Shown here: piece by piece, positions 4,881 through 6,421 of the stretch
Position numbering within the stretch: position 1 is the first letter of the stretch
Layout of the letters: each line of letters opens with the position of its first letter
Source: a bacterium
GTDB lineage: Bacteria; Desulfobacterota; Anaeroferrophillalia; Anaeroferrophillales; Anaeroferrophillaceae
Direction: 5' to 3'
DNA: 6,421 bases
Assembly (NCBI GenBank): GCA_029940125.1
Contig: JAOZRP010000137.1
Span: 1 to 6,421, forward strand
Notes under the pieces: generated by a model
The model's input: only the letters and a program-made list of their open reading frames with translations
Told to the model about the DNA's origin: nothing
Database searches by the model: none
Made by a program: the position numbers and the translations under genes

Positions 4881-6421
4881 ATGGCTTTTGACCGGATTTT
4901 GGAAGAATATGAAGAGCGTAAAAAGAAAACCCTGGCCCAGGGCGGCCCGGAAAAAATCAAGCGTCAGCACGGCAAGGGCTGGCTGACGGCCAGGGAGCGG
5001 ATTGATCGGCTCCTTGACCCGGATACGTTCATGGAGTTTGGGGCTTTTTGCACTTCGGATTGGCCCGGAATGGCGGAAAAAACCCCGGCTGACAGCCTGA
5101 TCTGCGGCTATGGTTACATCAATGAACGGCGAGTGGCGGTGATTGCCAATGATTTTACCGTCCTGGCTTCCACCAACGCCCCGGTCAACCTGAAGAAACA
5201 AGTCTTGTTTCGCGCCCAGGTGCGCCGCAGCGGCATCCCGCTTATCTGGCTGGGGGAGGCGGGCGGAGCCCGCATGCCCGACGTCCAGAGCGCCAAAAGC
5301 ATTATGGCCTGCGGGGCCGGTTCCGATATGCTGTGGGCGGAATACACCCATTTTCGCGAAAGCCCGCTGATCATGGCCGCTTTCGGTGAATGTTACGGCG
5401 TGGCGGATTTTGTCGCCTGTTCCGCCGATTTCGTCGTCCAGACAAAGGGCAGCGCCATCAGCGTGTCCGGACCGCGGGCCTTGAGCAAGGCCATCGGCCA
5501 GGCCCATACCCCGGAAGAGATGGGCGGCTGGGAGGTGCACGCCAGGGTAACCGGCATGAACGATCTGGTGGCCGAGGATGAAGAGCACTGCTTCCAGCTA
5601 ATCCGGCAGCTGCTTGACTACCTGCCGGCCAACGGCCGGGAGCTTCCTCCTCGCCGGCCGGTTCCCGCCGGGGCGGATGAAAGAATCGGCAGGATTCTGG
5701 ATGTCTTTCCTGAAAATCGGCGCCGGGCTTACGACATGCACCGGATTATCGAGTGCCTGGTGGACGGCGGCGACTACCTGGAGTTGAAGCCGGAGTTCGG
5801 CAAAATGTTGATTACCTGTCTGGCCCGCATCAACGGCGAGGTCGTGGGCCTGGTGGCCAGCAATCCCATGCACAACGCCGGGGCCACGGATACCGACGCC
5901 CTGGACAAGCAGACCGGTTTTCTCTGTCTCTGCGACTCGTACAACATCCCGCTGATTTTCCTGGTGGACACACCCGGTCACCTGACCGGCAAGGATGCCG
6001 AGCTGAAGCGGGTCGGCGCCCGGGTGGTGAACAACCTTCAGGCCCTGTTCCAGGTGACGGTGCCGAAGATTGTGATCATCCTGCGCAAGGGCTACGGTCA
6101 GGCCCTGATCAATATGGCGGCCCTCGGGGCCGGCTGTGATTTCCTGGTGGCCTGGCCGACGGCGGAAATCAGCTTCATGGATCCCTATATCGGGGCGGAA
6201 GTGGTGTTCGGCAACCTGCCGGAAGAAGAGAAGAAGCGGCGGACCAAGGAGCTGGTGGACGACGTTTCCGCCTACTGCGCCGCCCAGACCTATGGCATCC
6301 AGGATGTTATTCATCCCCTTGAAACCCGTGCCTATCTGATCAACGTCCTGCGCCTGGTTCGGGAATCGGCCGCCCGGGGGATTGGCGAACACAAGCTGGC
6401 CAACTGGCCGACAAAATTTTA
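4881..6421 (+). CDS. Acyl-CoA carboxylase carboxyltransferase subunit (PccB/MmdA family), open at the window end
   Basis: The subunit would transfer carboxyl from biotin to an acyl-CoA, or the reverse in decarboxylases. The reading frame is open for 513 codons and the last two bases are TA, so a stop (TAA or TAG) is probably one base beyond the window; PccB-type subunits have about 510-530 residues. Both halves of the family fold are present. The N-terminal half has the start RQHGKGWLTARERIDRLLD, GEAGGARM at 125-132, and SGPRALSKAIG from 196. The C-terminal half has ARINGEVVGLVAS, VDTPGHLTG at 362-370, LRKGYGQAL from 401 and WPTAE at 425-429. Compared with propionyl-CoA carboxylase as I recall it, the oxyanion loops differ: GPCAGGA becomes GECYGVA (169-175), PGFLPG becomes PGHLTG, and RKAYGGA becomes RKGYGQA. 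The substrate is therefore unassigned. GGAG at 4869-4872 stands 8 bases before the ATG. Confidence 0.93.
   Translation, partial: MAFDRILEEYEERKKKTLAQGGPEKIKRQHGKGWLTARERIDRLLDPDTFMEFGAFCTSDWPGMAEKTPADSLICGYGYINERRVAVIANDFTVLASTNAPVNLKKQVLFRAQVRRSGIPLIWLGEAGGARMPDVQSAKSIMACGAGSDMLWAEYTHFRESPLIMAAFGECYGVADFVACSADFVVQTKGSAISVSGPRALSKAIGQAHTPEEMGGWEVHARVTGMNDLVAEDEEHCFQLIRQLLDYLPANGRELPPRRPVPAGADERIGRILDVFPENRRRAYDMHRIIECLVDGGDYLELKPEFGKMLITCLARINGEVVGLVASNPMHNAGATDTDALDKQTGFLCLCDSYNIPLIFLVDTPGHLTGKDAELKRVGARVVNNLQALFQVTVPKIVIILRKGYGQALINMAALGAGCDFLVAWPTAEISFMDPYIGAEVVFGNLPEEEKKRRTKELVDDVSAYCAAQTYGIQDVIHPLETRAYLINVLRLVRESAARGIGEHKLANWPTKF

Noticed and set aside
4863..6392. Two long minus-strand frames (241 and 264 residues) opposite the carboxyltransferase
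   Set aside because: The + strand frame from 4881 codes for a full, recognisable carboxyltransferase. The minus frames are codon-bias shadows.

Overview
The window reads as ordinary chromosomal DNA from a GC-rich bacterium, most likely a deltaproteobacterium in the wide sense (Desulfobacterota). The best clue is the elongation factor G. Its P-loop and switch regions are of the type shared by mitochondrial EF-G1 and the 'spd' EF-Gs of spirochaetes, planctomycetes and deltaproteobacteria, not of the E. coli type. The placement is an inference from remembered sequence patterns, not from a search.

Layout, all genes on the + strand. Positions 1-235 are an AT-rich start followed by a leader with several perfect hairpins. 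Positions 236-2323 encode EF-G (fusA). A GC-rich hairpin without a T-tract (2340-2367) separates it from a RecA/KaiC-like P-loop ATPase of unknown role (2406-3110). Next come a tRNA-Arg(CCT) with its own promoter, encoded CCA and a strong intrinsic terminator (3215-3387), and a perfect 12-bp tandem duplication (3400-3423). A 72-residue lipoprotein of unknown function follows (3588-3806), then undecaprenyl-diphosphatase uppP (3918-4730). Last is a promoter/operator region with an 18-bp dyad (4806-4863) and the carboxyltransferase subunit of an acyl-CoA carboxylase (4881 to the window end). That last frame is open for 513 codons and runs off the edge; the final two bases are TA.

The genes do not form one pathway. 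They cover translation (EF-G, tRNA-Arg), cell-envelope lipid carrier recycling (UppP), envelope lipoprotein and acyl-CoA metabolism (carboxyltransferase). fusA and the ATPase may be co-transcribed. The tRNA, lipoprotein, uppP and carboxyltransferase each appear to have their own promoter. I see no CRISPR array, insertion sequence, phage gene or obvious novel multi-gene system. The most interesting points are the structured fusA leader with alternative pairings, the uncharacterised ATPase behind fusA, the palindromic operator before the carboxylase gene, and the divergent active-site loops of that carboxyltransferase.
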